This document shows, piece after piece, positions 21,768 through 31,589 of a DNA stretch of 64,000 bases; the stretch's first letter is position 1, and each line of letters begins with the position of its first letter. This stretch comes from Cornus controversa (lineage: Eukaryota > Streptophyta > Magnoliopsida > Cornales > Cornaceae): contig CM048845.1 in assembly GCA_026545225.1 (NCBI GenBank), positions 51,002,033 to 51,066,032 of the forward strand, in the 5' to 3' direction. A program made the translations under genes and the position numbers. Under the pieces are notes generated by a model that saw nothing but the letters and a program-made list of their open reading frames with translations, was not told the origin of the DNA and ran no database searches.

Positions 21768-23172
21768 TGATAAGTGTTCAATTTTATGCATTTGAACCCT
21801 CTTTATTGCATATGTTAATTCTGTTTTTGCGTTTACCGAGATATGTTTACGGTATTTTTGTGTTTTTGATGTATTGCAGGTATTAGAGTAAATGGAGCAA
21901 AGTTTGAAGTTATTTGCAGCTGAAGAGAAAAAGTCAGAATTGCAGCCAAAGGCATCTTGATCAATCGAGATGTTGATCTTGATCAATCGAGATCTCGATT
22001 GATCGAGATCTCATTTCGATTGATCGAAATCTCGATCAATCGAGATTCAATCGAGATTGATCGAGATTCTGCAGAACCCACTTGGCCACTTGCTCACCTG
22101 CTCTCCCACTTGCAACAAAATCCCCCTTTTTGCACGACTTAGGGGGATTGTCTGACTTGAACAAGACCCTTGGGGACCTTCTTGATACAAGGGATATATA
22201 TATTGATATATATATATATATGGTGGGCCCCAAGGTTGAAAAGGAAGCCAAAAAGCACACAAAAAGGGCCATATCTCTCATATCTCACATATCTCTCAAG
22301 ATACATCAGACCATCCAAGGAGAGACCTTCGGGAGAGGAAGAAGAGGAGCTAAACCAGACCAAGAAGCTTCACTTTCTTCATCAATGGAAGGGTGCAAGG
22401 CTGCCATGACCAACTAACTCCTCTACTAGGGTGTGGTTGACACACCTAGCCATGTAAACTTGTTCATTTTTGTAGCACTTGGGGATTTATAGTTAAATGT
22501 TGATTATTTAGCCTAGTGAATATGTACACAAATACATTTCTTATATATATTCATTTGATTTGGAATTTATTCTTGTCTTAGAGTAGATTTTGTCACTTGA
22601 ATGCACAACATTTGCATATTCCACAAGAAGTGCAAATGATGGCTAGATAATGGTGTTTAAATGAATGTGTGATGTTTGCTTGTATAGACCATGCCAAAAC
22701 AAGGTAGTTTGGATGCATGTAGGGTTCACCTAGAGAGTAGGGTAATTAGGTAGTTAGTTAGGTTGAAGAGCTATGCTTGTTGAAGATGGATTATGATAGG
22801 TTAGCACACACATTGATCTTTTGATATGTCATTGAGGTCACAAGCCTAATGACATTGTTAGGCACTTAATTAATGAATCCCATGCTTGCTACACTTATGA
22901 ACATGTGAATGGCTAGTGGTGGAAACGAACCCTAGTTCTCTCTCCCAACTTTACTCTTTAATTTTATTGTCATTTCATTCATGCAATAGTTTATAATCCA
23001 AAATTCAAAAACCTATTTTTAGGATTAAAGTAGAATTAATCTTTCTTTAAGACAAGTGCAACTAGTCCTCGTAGGATCGATACCTCTATATAGAACCTTA
23101 TCTACAAAGATTCGTGCTCTTGCGAGTGGTTAAATTATATTTTGATAAAAAAGGGCAAAAATTAAGCTCACA
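21768..23172 (+). repeat. 3' LTR of the Athila-like element
   Basis: It starts TGATAAGTGTTC directly after the polypurine tract and ends near TTAAGCTCACA. It contains a dense cluster of GATCAATCGAGAT / TCGATTGATCGA words at 21957-22070. The outer boundary is approximate (23172-23194). Confidence 0.75.
21957..22072. repeat. Palindromic TCGATTGATCGA array in the LTR
   Basis: About eight occurrences of ATCAATCGA or its complement lie within 116 bp, many embedded in perfect palindromes such as GATCTCGATTGATCGAGATC. A parallel array is at 60027-60143. Confidence 0.85.
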
Positions 23173-23194
23173 ATTTAATCCGAGTTTAGCCACA

Positions 23195-23419
23195 TCAACT
23201 CTTTTGCATAATGAATAAGAGAGTCCTTGCCCAATAAAAAGTCCATCAACACCTATCTTCAATCTCTGCAAATTAGTTGGTCATTACAAGAAGAGTCCTA
23301 CACCTTTAGAAACTTATCACTACCTAACTAACTCCATCTATCTTCAAATACACACTTATTTTAAATATGTTGCATGTAGGGGCTAAATTATCACCCGGTC
23401 CAATGGGTTGAACTGGTAC
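23195..23419. other. Intergenic, related to 54345-54480
   Basis: AACTCTTTTGCATAATGAAT, GAGTCCTTGCCCA and TTAGTTGGTCATTACAAGAA match 54355-54470. No gene is seen. Confidence 0.7.
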
Positions 23420-23605
23420 AGAAAACGGACCAGGCCACTTCTTCATCACGATAGGTGTGGATGGATAGATGCTCTTTTCTTCCAACACCTTTTCAATCTC
23501 CTCAAAATGGAGGAGCAGGGGAAGTTCAACCCTGAATTCCTCCTTTGCTTCTTTGAATTCACTCATGAATTTTTCCTTTTGAAATTCTAAAGGATCTGCT
23601 GCCAT
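23420..23605 (-). pseudogene. NLR-HMA family copy D: N-terminal domain only
   Basis: The minus strand reads MAADPLEFQKEKFMSEFKEA, then ELPLLLHFEEIEKVLEEKS and STPIVMKKW, and is then replaced by unrelated sequence. The N-terminus lacks the GLAA residues seen in A, C and F (MAAD instead of MAAGLAAD). Only about 60 codons survive. The upstream region is the same conserved block as in A and G. Confidence 0.85.
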
Positions 23606-24540
23606 TTCAACTAATTTAACCAATATTCACTTTCTTTTCTCTCTCTCTCTAGAAACCTCATATAACTTGATTAGATTGATAAATTGTATTCTTACCAGAC
23701 CATAAGTCGTTGCAGTAAGGTCAAGGTCTTTCCACGTCTGGTCTTGGAAGTCAAAAGCTAATTTATGGGTCATGTTTATTATTGAGTAATGCTATTGTGA
23801 GGGGCTCTCATGGCTCTTATCACGAGCTCTTTCTCAAAATAAATATTTTTAAATAAAAATATATATATAAGCACGTAATCAATACTAAAATAATCTTACA
23901 CAAAAAAGGGTACCTTAAAATATCATAAATTAATTTATAGAAGATGGTCAAAGTTTGATGTAAATAAATGTAAAGGAAATAGGATGTAAATTTTGAATCA
24001 TCTTCCATAAATTCAATTTATGATATTTTGGGTTTGTTTATTTATTTTTTGTGTGAGAACATTTTAGTATTAGCTATGTGATGATATATATATATATATT
24101 GTATTTTTTTGTGGTTAAAATTTTTTATTTTGAGAGAGACAAGAGCAATAAGAACCCTCTTTGTAGCATTTCTCTTTATCATTTTCCAACATGTATGTAT
24201 GTTCAGAATTTGTTTGCAAAGTCGATGGTCATGACTTAATGAAATATAAATAAGAGACTTTTGGGTCTCCCGTCTCCTCCTTCCATTGGGATCATATATA
24301 TATATATTACAAAGAGTTTTTTTTTTTTTTGAGTTTCAGTACTATTTTTTTTTTTTTTTAATAAAATAATTAGAGATGTGTTGGTACACAAAATTTCCAA
24401 CTAAATGAAATTAATGCTCATATTCAATTGCAAGTCAACAATCTGGTAAGGAATTCACTTTGGCCTTCTTATGGCCTTTTTTCCTTTATTTATATTTCCT
24501 TTTTAACAACTCATGCAGATTTTTCCCAGTGAATCAAGAG
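23606..24540. promoter_or_regulatory. Upstream region of copy D, shared with A and G
   Basis: It contains the CT-rich leader (23637-23652), the conserved GTTGCAGTAAGGTCAAGGTC block, (AT)n runs, and one copy of the 140-bp unit duplicated at 3700-3990. No gene is seen. Confidence 0.5.
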
Positions 24541-26490
24541 ATTACATTATCATATGAATTTTGAGTTTGAAATATATTTGACTTCTAGGTTAGTGGGTAA
24601 GTTGAATGGGTTAATAATAACTTGTGTTCTGTCACTCCAGCATCTTATGCTGACATGGAACCATGCCTTGTGTACACTGACTTTTAATATGTCTTCTCTT
24701 CATTGGTGGGTTTTTTCTTTTATACTTTGTCCCAAATTCTTTCCGTCTTCCGTGAAAACGGAAGTTGGAGAGAATTTATTCGTAGTTATATATTTTGATG
24801 GTTGGATTGGTGCCATTTCTCGAGTGTCATGCCTGTATGGTGCATTGGTTCCCAATCATCACCTCCATTGGTTTAAACATCACGCCAAAGAACTAGAGTA
24901 CCACTTTCCCAAATTTGGCTTCTTAGAGAATCAGAGGCATCAGAGAGGGATTGCTGTCATCAAATTTGTATCTTAAGCTTCCTTGCTTCTTCTATGTTGA
25001 ATCGTGATGGTTTATCTTCTAACCTCCAAAATCAGTCAGGCGATCATTTCTTCTCCATTTTTATTCTTCAGTGTTTTGATTAGTTTATTATAAGTAGTTG
25101 TGGAACAATCAAAATAGTTGATAGGTTTGAGGATGTTGAAAATGTTGAGGATGCTCTTAGCGGAAATGAGAGCGAACTAGAGTAATCTAACCCTGAAGAT
25201 CTGACCCTTGTGATCATATTAGGGTTTCAGTTAATTTAGAAAAGCTTCGGAGTGAATGTTGCATTCCTTCTAACATTTTGTCGAAGTCGTATATATCCTT
25301 CGGTTTGTAATTTTTGTTTTGGGGAAAAGATAGGCGAGGGTGAAATAATTTTTTCAACAAAAGCATTTTCCTGCATTTCGATTTCTCCTTCATTCATTCT
25401 ACCATCTTGTTCTTTTTCATATGCATTTGGCTCCTCTGCAAGTCAACCCCAATTTCTTTAAGGTAGTTTCGAGTTTCTTGGCTTTAAATCAAATGAAATC
25501 GCTTGAGTTAGAATTCGACAATCTGTTACTTTGCTACAAGGTAAGCAGGATCAAGTTTGAGCGACATCGCTATCATTTCTTTCCCAGAAGTAGGAGTTCT
25601 CTATGTTCTGGACACCCTTCCTTAGACAAGGGTTGGAAAGAGTAGTTGGTTGTTGTAGGAGGGAAATGGATGGTTCCTTTCTTAGAGAAGTACTCGATCC
25701 CCAAAAAATTCACTTCCATAGGTATACCCCAATTTGATTCCTTTTTCGCTCCTCATTGTAATTGTTTGGTACGTGAGGTTATGCTCTTTCTCATGTTTAC
25801 TCTTACCTTGGTGTAGTTAAGGACTCTCTTTCTCATTCTAAAGTTGATCCTTGGCTTCAAACCCTTTAGCAGCAAGTGTAGAGTAACCGCCCAATTTCAA
25901 AGGTTCTCCTTAGTCTGGGAAATCTTAAGCTCATCGCAAAAAGTGCCTCCAAACTGGTGAAGATGAGCATGCCTTCAACCACCCATCGTAAGGGCAAGGA
26001 AAGTTCTGAGGAAGAAAAGAGTGTTATGGCCTCTTTAAAAGAGAAACATGCTCAAGATTTTCTAAAAAAGAAGTCACTTGAGTGTCTTTCTATAGTTGAA
26101 GGATTGAGCACTCCTACTTAGAAAGTTGTCCAAATTTCTTCTCATTTGGCTTCTTTTGCTTCCAATCAGATCGTTGTTCCATCTGCTGCCTCATCATCTT
26201 GCTCGATTCCAGTGCCAAAATCGATTTTTGGGGCTCACACAACTCCTCTTGCTCTGGGCAATGGAAATGCCCTTGATGGATCTTCCGCTTAATGGATTAC
26301 TCTATGGACTTCTAAGCTAATTAAACCTGGTGGGGTACCACTTTCTGTTGATGACTCTATTATTCAGAATCAGACTTCGATGTGTGCTTTCATTAATGGG
26401 ATGTGACCACCAAAGGATGTTCAGACTCTGTACAATGTTCAATCCTTTGAACTTGGGAATTCATGCCAAAATTTTGCTATGAGGGTAATT
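24541..26490 (+). pseudogene. Decayed coding block resembling the plant 'putative gypsy type transposon' domain (PF04195-like)
   Basis: One plus-strand frame runs through much of 25420-26490 with coding-like composition. It includes RYHFFPRSRSSLCSGHPSLD and KGWKE, reminiscent of the '..YFSPR...PTSNKGWKxRFFFV' signature of the PF04195 family found in plant retroelement-derived proteins. Further on it reads LIAKSASKLVKMSMPSTTHR and KGKESSEEEKSVMASLKEKH. The block is broken in several places. Parallel copies lie at 4334-4706 (start only) and 57421-58917. The assignment to PF04195 rests on a short motif and is tentative. Confidence 0.45.
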
Positions 26491-26920
26491 CCCATCCTAT
26501 TATCTATCAAATTTTCTTTGTAATACCTTTGCTTATACTGACTTTCACTTTATTTTTGTTCTCAAAATCTGTTTGGAGTGGTTGCCATGGTTAAGTTTGT
26601 TGAGATAACAATCAATCACATCTATGGACAGCACAATATTTTACATAGTTCACCCAACTCTAAGGCTACGTCCATGGAGAGAGATTTCACTATAATTGAA
26701 AAAAAAATATACAACACGCGAAAAGTATGCCTACCACACACACTCTTTCACTCCTTATCTTGACATCTTACCCCTGGAATTATATATACTCTCATCTCTT
26801 TATAGCAGTACTCACCAACCTATTGCATCTTTCCTCTCTCTCTACCATTTTTCTTTAACCCTACTTTTATTTATAGAGTCTCCACACTCATTACTTCTTG
26901 CACAAACACTACAATTTCTT
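26491..26920. other. Intergenic, nothing recognised
   Basis: AT- and pyrimidine-rich; no motif, repeat or coding signal that I can support. Confidence 0.5.
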
Positions 26921-26921
26921 A

Positions 26922-27630
26922 GTGCCTGTTTGGGGGAGCTTCCTGAGCCCCCCAAAAGTCCTTCCAAGCATTAAAAGTCCTTTTAAAAAAAATTGTGACA
27001 TTTGGTTACACATATGTAAATGCCTTTCCGAAGAAGCTATTGGTCAGGAAGTCCACATCAGAGAAGTAAAAAAATATTACTTTCAGAACCTCCTTTTAGG
27101 AAGCCAAATTTTCTTTTTAAGTAAATTTGTTATTTTACTAATTCGTCCATGTACTTTTTATATATTAAAAAGATTATGCAATATTATCTCTTGGTCCTTT
27201 ATTCCTCCATCGTTGCTGCCTTCGACCACCACCAGTACTACTGCCACCTCCACCACTACCATCGCTACCTCCATCGTCATTGCCACTAGCACCACCACTG
27301 CCACCTCCATCGCTACCTCTACCGCCGTCACCACCACCACCTCCACCTCCACCGCCACCACCATTACTGCCAGCACCACCACCTCCATTGCCACTGCCAT
27401 CTCCACAATTGCCTTGCACTACCATCATCTCCACTTTTATTGCGAACTTTGCATTTTGTAAGGATATAGGATAAGATTGTCAAGAAAAAATAATTTAAAA
27501 GTTAAAATATATTTAAAAAATGCTTCGCCAAACTTATTTTTTCTTCTAAATTCCTTTTAACAAAAATCATTTTATAAAAGCCTTATCAATGAATTCCTTT
27601 TGATATTAAGAAGCTCCCCCAAACGGGGCG
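26922..27630. mobile_element. MITE with GTTTGGGGGAGCTTC inverted ends
   Basis: The left end GCCTGTTTGGGGGAGCTTC and the right end, read back as GCCCCGTTTGGGGGAGCTTC, form inverted repeats about 709 bp apart. The interior is AT-rich except for a CCN-repeat insert. GCC-GTTTGG ends occur in plant hAT- and Mutator-type MITEs. No clear target duplication was found, so the superfamily is open. Confidence 0.65.
27205..27420. repeat. CCA/CCG/CCT trinucleotide-rich tract inside the MITE
   Basis: Degenerate (CCACCACTG)-like trinucleotides run for about 215 bp. They create long spurious Thr/Pro-rich and Gly-rich frames on both strands. Confidence 0.9.
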
Positions 27631-28199
27631 TAGAGTCCAAAATACCTTGTCTTATAAAAATTATCTACAGAATTAAAATACAACTCATAATTATGTTAGA
27701 AATATGAGCAACAATTTCTAGCAATTATGCTCCGAAAAACTTGACAAAAATTAAATTATTTCATATATATATATATTTGATTCCACTCCAAGACGGAGAC
27801 CCAAAAGTCTCTTTTTTTCATAGTTGATTACAAGTCATGACAATCGACTTTGCAAACTATTCTCAATCATACATGTAGCCAGAGAGTGACAAGATTGGGC
27901 TCGGTAGAAACGGAATCAGTATCATGCTTGTATAAATTAATACTGACAGAACATGGCCCTTGTTTAGACGAATCATTGCAAAAGTAAACATTTTTTTCAG
28001 TTAAAGTTATATGATAAAGTTTGCGCTCCAATGTCCTTTACTTGGCATGTGAAATTACTAACTTGCCCATTCTTCCAAATTTTTTATTTATTAAAACAGA
28101 CCATGAAATAATATTCGGTGGTGTAGGGATAGAGAAAAATCTGAAGTTGCGAGCGAGTGTTGTCTCTTAACAATACATGTTGTTACTAAGTTAGAGAGA
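27631..28199. promoter_or_regulatory. Upstream region of NLR copy E (inverted relative to A, D and G)
   Basis: GAGACCCAAAAGTCTC, AAGTCATGAC..TCGACTTTGCAAAC and CATACATG are the reverse of the conserved upstream unit. This is as expected for a gene copy on the plus strand. Confidence 0.5.
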
Positions 28200-28209
28200 G
28201 AAAAGAAAG

Positions 28210-28669
28210 GCAGCAGATTATCTAGAATTTCTCAATGAAAAATTCATGTGTGAATTCAAAGAAGCAAAAGAGGAATTCGGGGTTGAACTTCCCCTCCTCC
28301 TACATTTTGAGGAGATTGAAAAGGTGTTAGAAGAGAAGAGCATCAGTCCATCCACGCCTATTGCGATGAGCAGACTGCATCATGTTCGCAGAGAAGGAGC
28401 GGGAGCACAAAGCCCAGAACAAGAAAAGTCACTTGGATGCACTCTCTGTGAAAAAGTTGCAATCTATGAAGGATGTTGATGCAGAAGCTGAAGCTTCTTT
28501 AACTACGGGCTCTGTCACAGTTTGTTCTGTGTGGAAACGTAGAAGGAAATTTGCATTCCAGATTTATGGGTTCGATGAGCAGTTACTGAAGATGAAATCT
28601 TTTCTCCCCGAAGAACCTAATTTTTCTGATCATATCAAGATGGTGGGAATCGTCGGAATGAGGGGTGTA
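28210..28669 (+). pseudogene. NLR-HMA family copy E, 5' part (up to the P-loop)
   Basis: The plus strand reads YLEFLNEKFMCEFKEAKEEF, GVELPLLLHFEEIEKVLEEK, then, after frame changes, KKSHLDALSVKKLQ, FAFQIYGFDEQLLKMKSFLP and HIKMVGIVGMRGVG. There the Sirevirus-type element interrupts it; the next codons (KTTLAYLFVNY) resume at 36362. The region of the usual ATG is lost by a small deletion (AAGGCAGCAGATTATC). The copy was therefore probably dead independently of the insertion. Confidence 0.85.
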
Positions 28670-28674
28670 GGTAA

Positions 28675-29852
28675 TGTGAGTTGCGCGGTGCGGAAGCGGT
28701 TGCGAAAAGTATTTTAGAACCTAGAGGGGGGCTGAATAGGATCACTTGCTCGTTTGCTTAATTTTTAATTAATTCAATTTTAAGTTCAATTAATCAAACA
28801 ATTAAAGCAAGTAAATAAATAAAGTGCAAGTAAAGAAAATAATGCACCAGATATACGTGGAAACCCAAGGCGGGAAAAACCACGGAGGGAGGCGGCACGC
28901 CTCAGGGAACCAATTCACTATGATGAAGCAAAGTACAACAGACTATGTCTCAGTCTCACACCCCTCTTCACTCTGTCAAGGATCTGATGCGAAACACCTC
29001 AGGCTTATGATTGCGACAACACGTCCAACTGCTGCAGACTTCCGGCTAACGTCACCACCCTTACAGAAAGGTTGCTGGAAGAACCAAAATACTCAGCAAG
29101 TATTTTGTTCCCTTCGTAGTGCAATCTGGTTACCTTTCTTCCTCAGCAAGCAAGCGAAGAACCTTCAATCTAATGTTCTGATTAGCAAATCAATTTGATG
29201 CAGTCTCTGAGCAGCTAATCAGAAGTAGAATACCATCCTAAATATCACTCGTGAGGTATGGATGTGTGTTCTAAAAATATAAAGCCCTAATTATACTGTA
29301 TATATTTTCTCTCTCTAAAAATATTATTTCAGGGCCTCTTTTGTAGAGAAAATATGAATACATATATATAGGCAAGGAAGTCCTAATTCTACTTGGAAAA
29401 GAAGTTGAATACCAAAATAGAACTTTCTTAGAAGTTTCAAACCCAATAGGAATCAGAATTTCCGTCAAAATCTATTTCTTATTTGGAACAGGCTAAGTTG
29501 GACCGGTGCCAAATTATCAGGACCGGTGAGACTTTTTGAAAACCTGCAGAAACCATCTTACCGAGAAAAGTTGGACCGGTCCTAAATATTGGGGACCGGT
29601 CCTACTTTGAAAAACCCTAAACTTTTTATTTAAACCCTGGTTTTTCAAAATAGGCTCGGAACTAAAAAGTGCAGAGTGTCCTCACCATACTTACCTGTAC
29701 TATGGTGTTCTAACTGATTTATCGGCTTCCATGCACTTGAGTGTTAGTTTGAAGTTGTCGATGATCGGTTACATAAAATAACATGAAACTTACACCTCGA
29801 TCATTCAGGTTTTGATCACCGAAATATGCCAATTACAAATTTATATGTCACA
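28675..29852 (-). repeat. 3' LTR of the Sirevirus-type element
   Basis: 1178 bp direct repeat of 35176-36361. It contains two ACCGGT hairpin pairs (29499-29530 and 29573-29604). Confidence 0.9.
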
Positions 29853-30080
29853 ATCTCCCCTTTGGCAATTTCGTGACAAAACCACTTAGACAATCAATAA
29901 CCTAACCCATTGGAAAAATTAGATTACAAATTTGCCCAAATACACAGAAATATAGAACTGATCATTAGAAGCTTTACTTGTGTGTTCAAGAGGGTTAGTA
30001 CAAACCTGTTGTACCTACACATCTCTTAAACAACATAACCTGTGAAAAGCTTAATAAAGAGATACAATCATATATTAATA

Positions 30081-30162
30081 TCTCCCCCTTAATCTGATAA
30101 ATATTGATCCCCCTTTGTCAAATAATCTCATATCATATAACAATATTATCTCCCCCTTTTTG
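30081..30162 (-). other. Extra polypurine tracts of the Sirevirus-type element
   Basis: Three AAGGGGGAGAT-like tracts (reverse of 30081-30090, 30106-30117 and 30148-30160) resemble the true tract at 29853-29866. Multiplied polypurine tracts near the 3' end are known from Sireviruses. Confidence 0.7.
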
Positions 30163-30362
30163 GAACAAATTGACAAAGAACTAGCAAAAAGATATAGATA
30201 AATCATGAAGCATATAGAGATATTAAGATAAACATAATCATTATCACTGATCAAATAAATATCCAAAACATATCAGTTGATGGAATAAATATCTAGACAT
30301 CAAGGATAAGTAAGTCAACCATAGTCTAGAACTAAAAAAATATCAAGACCTAAAGTCTAAGT

Positions 30363-31580
30363 CTAGTCAGCCTCATCAGCAGACTCATCAGAAGCAGTAG
30401 GGTCAAGCTTGTCTATCCTATCATGTAAACGATCGAACCCTTGCTGAATGAACCTGAGAACTTGGTTCATCTGATTGGCCGTCACAGGTGTGTCAGTAGC
30501 AGGAAGTTGGAAAACTCCACGACCCCCAGACACAGCCTGACCAGCTCCTTGACTGAGCTCATAGGCCTTTCTGTCCTTCTCCTTCTTGTTTACCGAGCGA
30601 GTAATTGATGTGGCATCAATCATCCCTTTCGGTTTCTCAATATCAGCTCTCTCTGGAATACGAACCCTAGCATCCCTCAAAATAACCATCACTATCTGTG
30701 GAAAAGGTAATGCTGATGAAGACCTAGAATGTCGAGTGGCTAAGATCATGGTACGCATGATTGTTGCGGGAAGATTGATCGAATCTCCTCGAACAATGTG
30801 ATAGAGAATCTCAGCTCGACTCTTAATCAAATTACCCTTGTGGTCATGAGGATCTAAATTGTATGAGACTATCAAATTCAATGCTGAGACCTCATCGGTA
30901 ATGTAGAGTGAAGACAACCTATCTACTAGCCGTGGGGCTTCGGGTATACACAACTCTCTAATCATATCATCCATGCTCGGTCTGTTTGGATCCTCAACTT
31001 GATATGGCAATACAATGCCATCTTCATTCTCTGCAATACCTAACATATTGGCAATTTTGTCCTTGGTGACCTCAACACGAATACCATAACATTTAGTCAC
31101 AAACATTAGGTCGTCCAAGCTTGATGTAATCATATTTCCATAAAAATATCGGACCATGTCGGGCTTTACAATTTCTCTAAGATCACAAAGAGACTCCCAA
31201 CCATTGTCTTCAAAGTATTGCACAAAATTCATCTCCCATTTGCGCTTGATTATTGCAAGATTGACTCGCCTTTCAATCCTCATAGCCCGGCACCCTATGA
31301 TATTCACAAAATTATTGAAATTGAACTCATCTTCAAACATGTCTAATGTGAATATAATTCGATTCTCATCACTGGTAGATGCCTCAGTACGCCCCCTCTT
31401 TCGTACCATAAGAACTACAATGAATGGGACCAAAAATAACGACAAAAGTTCCATTGAGTCAAATTGTCGAACACTTGGTGTGCAAGTGCGAAATCCCCAA
31501 ATGTCAAAGCTATTTGTTTGGTCAAACTCTCCCAAATCAACAATCAACCAATCACAATCCTTCAAACACTTTAATCCCAA
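30363..31580 (-). CDS. 405-residue plant mobile-element protein of unknown function (PF20167-like)
   Basis: An uninterrupted frame in the sense direction of the Sirevirus-type element, occupying the place where pol or an env-like gene would lie. It has a central alpha-rich domain with the landmarks VRYFYGNM, CYGIRVEVTKDKIANMLGI, ILYHIVRGDSINLPATI and ALPFPQIVMVIL. These are typical of proteins called 'putative plant transposon protein'. The C-terminus (QMNQVLRFIQQGFDRLHDRI) looks like a short coiled coil and ends in an acidic tail. The start is uncertain: M1 or the M that begins MELLSLF, with the domain starting about residue 90. No catalytic motif is seen. The same domain type occurs in the Athila-like ORF at 62162-63400. 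It may be a gag-like or accessory protein; the role is unknown. Confidence 0.7.
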   Translation of the reverse strand: MGLKCLKDCDWLIVDLGEFDQTNSFDIWGFRTCTPSVRQFDSMELLSLFLVPFIVVLMVRKRGRTEASTSDENRIIFTLDMFEDEFNFNNFVNIIGCRAMRIERRVNLAIIKRKWEMNFVQYFEDNGWESLCDLREIVKPDMVRYFYGNMITSSLDDLMFVTKCYGIRVEVTKDKIANMLGIAENEDGIVLPYQVEDPNRPSMDDMIRELCIPEAPRLVDRLSSLYITDEVSALNLIVSYNLDPHDHKGNLIKSRAEILYHIVRGDSINLPATIMRTMILATRHSRSSSALPFPQIVMVILRDARVRIPERADIEKPKGMIDATSITRSVNKKEKDRKAYELSQGAGQAVSGGRGVFQLPATDTPVTANQMNQVLRFIQQGFDRLHDRIDKLDPTASDESADEAD

Positions 31581-31589
31581 CCTCCAATT

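Larger units (their letters stand above)
19538..23194 (+). mobile_element. Athila/Tat-like non-autonomous element, 3' part, fossil
   Basis: It holds the C-terminal end of the same unknown protein encoded at 62162-63400 (19628-19972), about 1.8 kb of noncoding sequence, a polypurine tract (AAGTTTGGGGGTG, about 21754-21767) and a 3' LTR. The LTR starts TGATAAGTGTTC at 21768 and ends near 23172-23194. The 5' part is absent. A second, opposite-strand element of the same family fills 58.9 kb to the window end. It is broken; age was not estimated because the other LTR is missing. Confidence 0.8.

Noticed and set aside
22082-22417. Several overlapping frames on both strands within the Athila-like LTR (also at 59685-60152)
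   Set aside because: LTR sequence with (AT)n and palindromes; all frames are open by composition and disagree between the two LTR copies.
24554-24976. 140-residue frame MNFEFEIYLTSRL...
   Set aside because: The paralogous stretches at 4399 and 57485 do not keep the frame open, and there is no recognisable motif. It is probably leader or intron of the PF04195-like block.
27158-27474. Long Thr/Pro-rich and Gly-rich frames on both strands
   Set aside because: They are translations of a degenerate CCN trinucleotide tract inside a MITE; they are open on several frames at once and have no homology.
28824-29198. Similar 121-124 residue frames at 28824-29198 and 35325-35690
   Set aside because: They are the same stretch of the two LTRs of the Sirevirus-type element read antisense to the element; not a gene.
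30363-31580. Interpretation of the 405-residue frame as an independent host gene
   Set aside because: It lies in sense orientation inside an LTR element with matching LTRs, primer-binding site and polypurine tract. The same domain is found in another element in the window, so an element-borne protein is the simpler reading.
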